Shown one piece after another: positions 12,859 through 13,244 of a stretch of 13,244 nt of DNA. The stretch's first letter is position 1. The number at the start of each line of letters is the position of its first letter. The stretch covers positions 1 to 13,244 of the forward strand of contig JASHXK010000267.1 in NCBI GenBank assembly GCA_030043575.1, written 5' to 3'. The DNA is from Terriglobales bacterium. GTDB lineage: Bacteria > Acidobacteriota > Terriglobia > Terriglobales > Acidobacteriaceae. Made by a program: the position numbers and the translations under genes. Under the pieces are notes generated by a model. It was not told the DNA's origin. It did not search any database and worked only from the letters and a program-made list of their open reading frames with translations.

Positions 12859-13244
12859 AGGTTGTTCTGCTGCTGATCGCCTTCCTCATGACAACCACTG
12901 CAAGCACATTCAGTAGCAGTCCGGCGAACAACCCTGCTCCCGACGCGATCTTCCTCAACGGCGACATCTACACCGAGTCGACCCCGGCTCGTGCGCAGGC
13001 GATCGCGGTGCGCGACGGTCGCATCATCGCCATCGGTTCCAACGACGACATTCGCAAACTGAAAGGCAGCCACACGCAGGTGGTCGATCTTGGCGGACAT
13101 TTCGTCATGCCGGGATTTAACGATGCGCACATGCATCTCGCCTATGGTGGACGGCAGGCGCTGGAGGTCGATCTCGTCGGCGTGAAGTCGCTGGCTGAGA
13201 TGCAGCAGCGCATCGCCGAGCATGCTAAGACGACAGCGCCCGAA
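12855..13244 (+). CDS. Exported amidohydrolase (Amidohydro_3/YtcJ-like), N-terminal part
   Basis: The ATG at 12855 overlaps the peptidase stop codon (ATGA) and the frame stays open for 130 codons to the window edge, so the gene is partial. The first residues form a signal peptide (MKVVLLLIAFLMTTTASTFS), placing the enzyme in the periplasm or envelope. The mature start follows the amidohydrolase pattern exactly: DAIFLNGDIYT, AIAVRDGRIIAIGS, VVDLGGHFVMPGFNDAHMHL. The HxH pair in DAHMHL (about residues 92-94) supplies the first metal ligands of the TIM barrel. YtcJ-type members hydrolyse amides or similar bonds, often of unknown substrates. Pairing with a peptidase suggests breakdown of N-acylated or peptide-like compounds, but the peptidase lacks a signal peptide, so the two would act in different compartments. 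Confidence 0.9.
   Translation, partial: MKVVLLLIAFLMTTTASTFSSSPANNPAPDAIFLNGDIYTESTPARAQAIAVRDGRIIAIGSNDDIRKLKGSHTQVVDLGGHFVMPGFNDAHMHLAYGGRQALEVDLVGVKSLAEMQQRIAEHAKTTAPE

Overview
The window looks like an ordinary chromosomal stretch of a GC-rich, Gram-negative soil-type bacterium, most likely an Acidobacteriota member. That placement is inference. It rests on a TolC-type outer-membrane protein with a signal peptide, a TPR-rich protein end, high-GC codon use, and intergenic spaces filled with short structured repeats. No rRNA, tRNA, CRISPR array, transposase, phage gene or known defence system is visible.

Left part (1-3656): the C-terminal end of a TPR protein converges on a small secreted, cupredoxin-like protein (minus strand). 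Next comes rsmD (minus), divergent from a membrane site-2 protease with a CBS pair (plus). A good intrinsic terminator follows the protease. A di-iron Fe-S repair protein (YtfE/RIC family, minus) comes next. It is flanked by 16-bp direct repeats and has a palindrome inside its predicted promoter.

Middle (3888-7421): a very large TolC-like outer-membrane efflux protein (minus) has a Gly/Thr-rich insert and a Pro/Gln-rich tail. It is divergent from truA (plus) across a 405-bp space holding two related operator-like dyads and a strong stem-loop.

Right part (7441-13244, all plus apart from one doubtful minus ORF): an aldehyde dehydrogenase, a small cysteine-rich protein, a LeuA/HMG-CoA-lyase-like DRE-TIM enzyme, an M20 metallopeptidase and the start of an exported amidohydrolase. 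The last two overlap by ATGA, and the DRE-TIM gene lies 50 bp upstream with no terminator seen, so these three probably form an operon.

The most unusual feature is non-coding. Two composite palindromic elements, 145 and 137 bp long (7441-7585 and 10058-10194), share one architecture. Their outer hairpins have 7-bp stems and TTCA loops whose paired bases covary. A lone hairpin of the same design lies at 1650-1667. They resemble REP doublets (REPINs), but no REP-associated transposase is in view. I see no convincing new multi-gene system. The repeats, the repeat-flanked ytfE cassette and the uncharacterised small proteins are the best leads.
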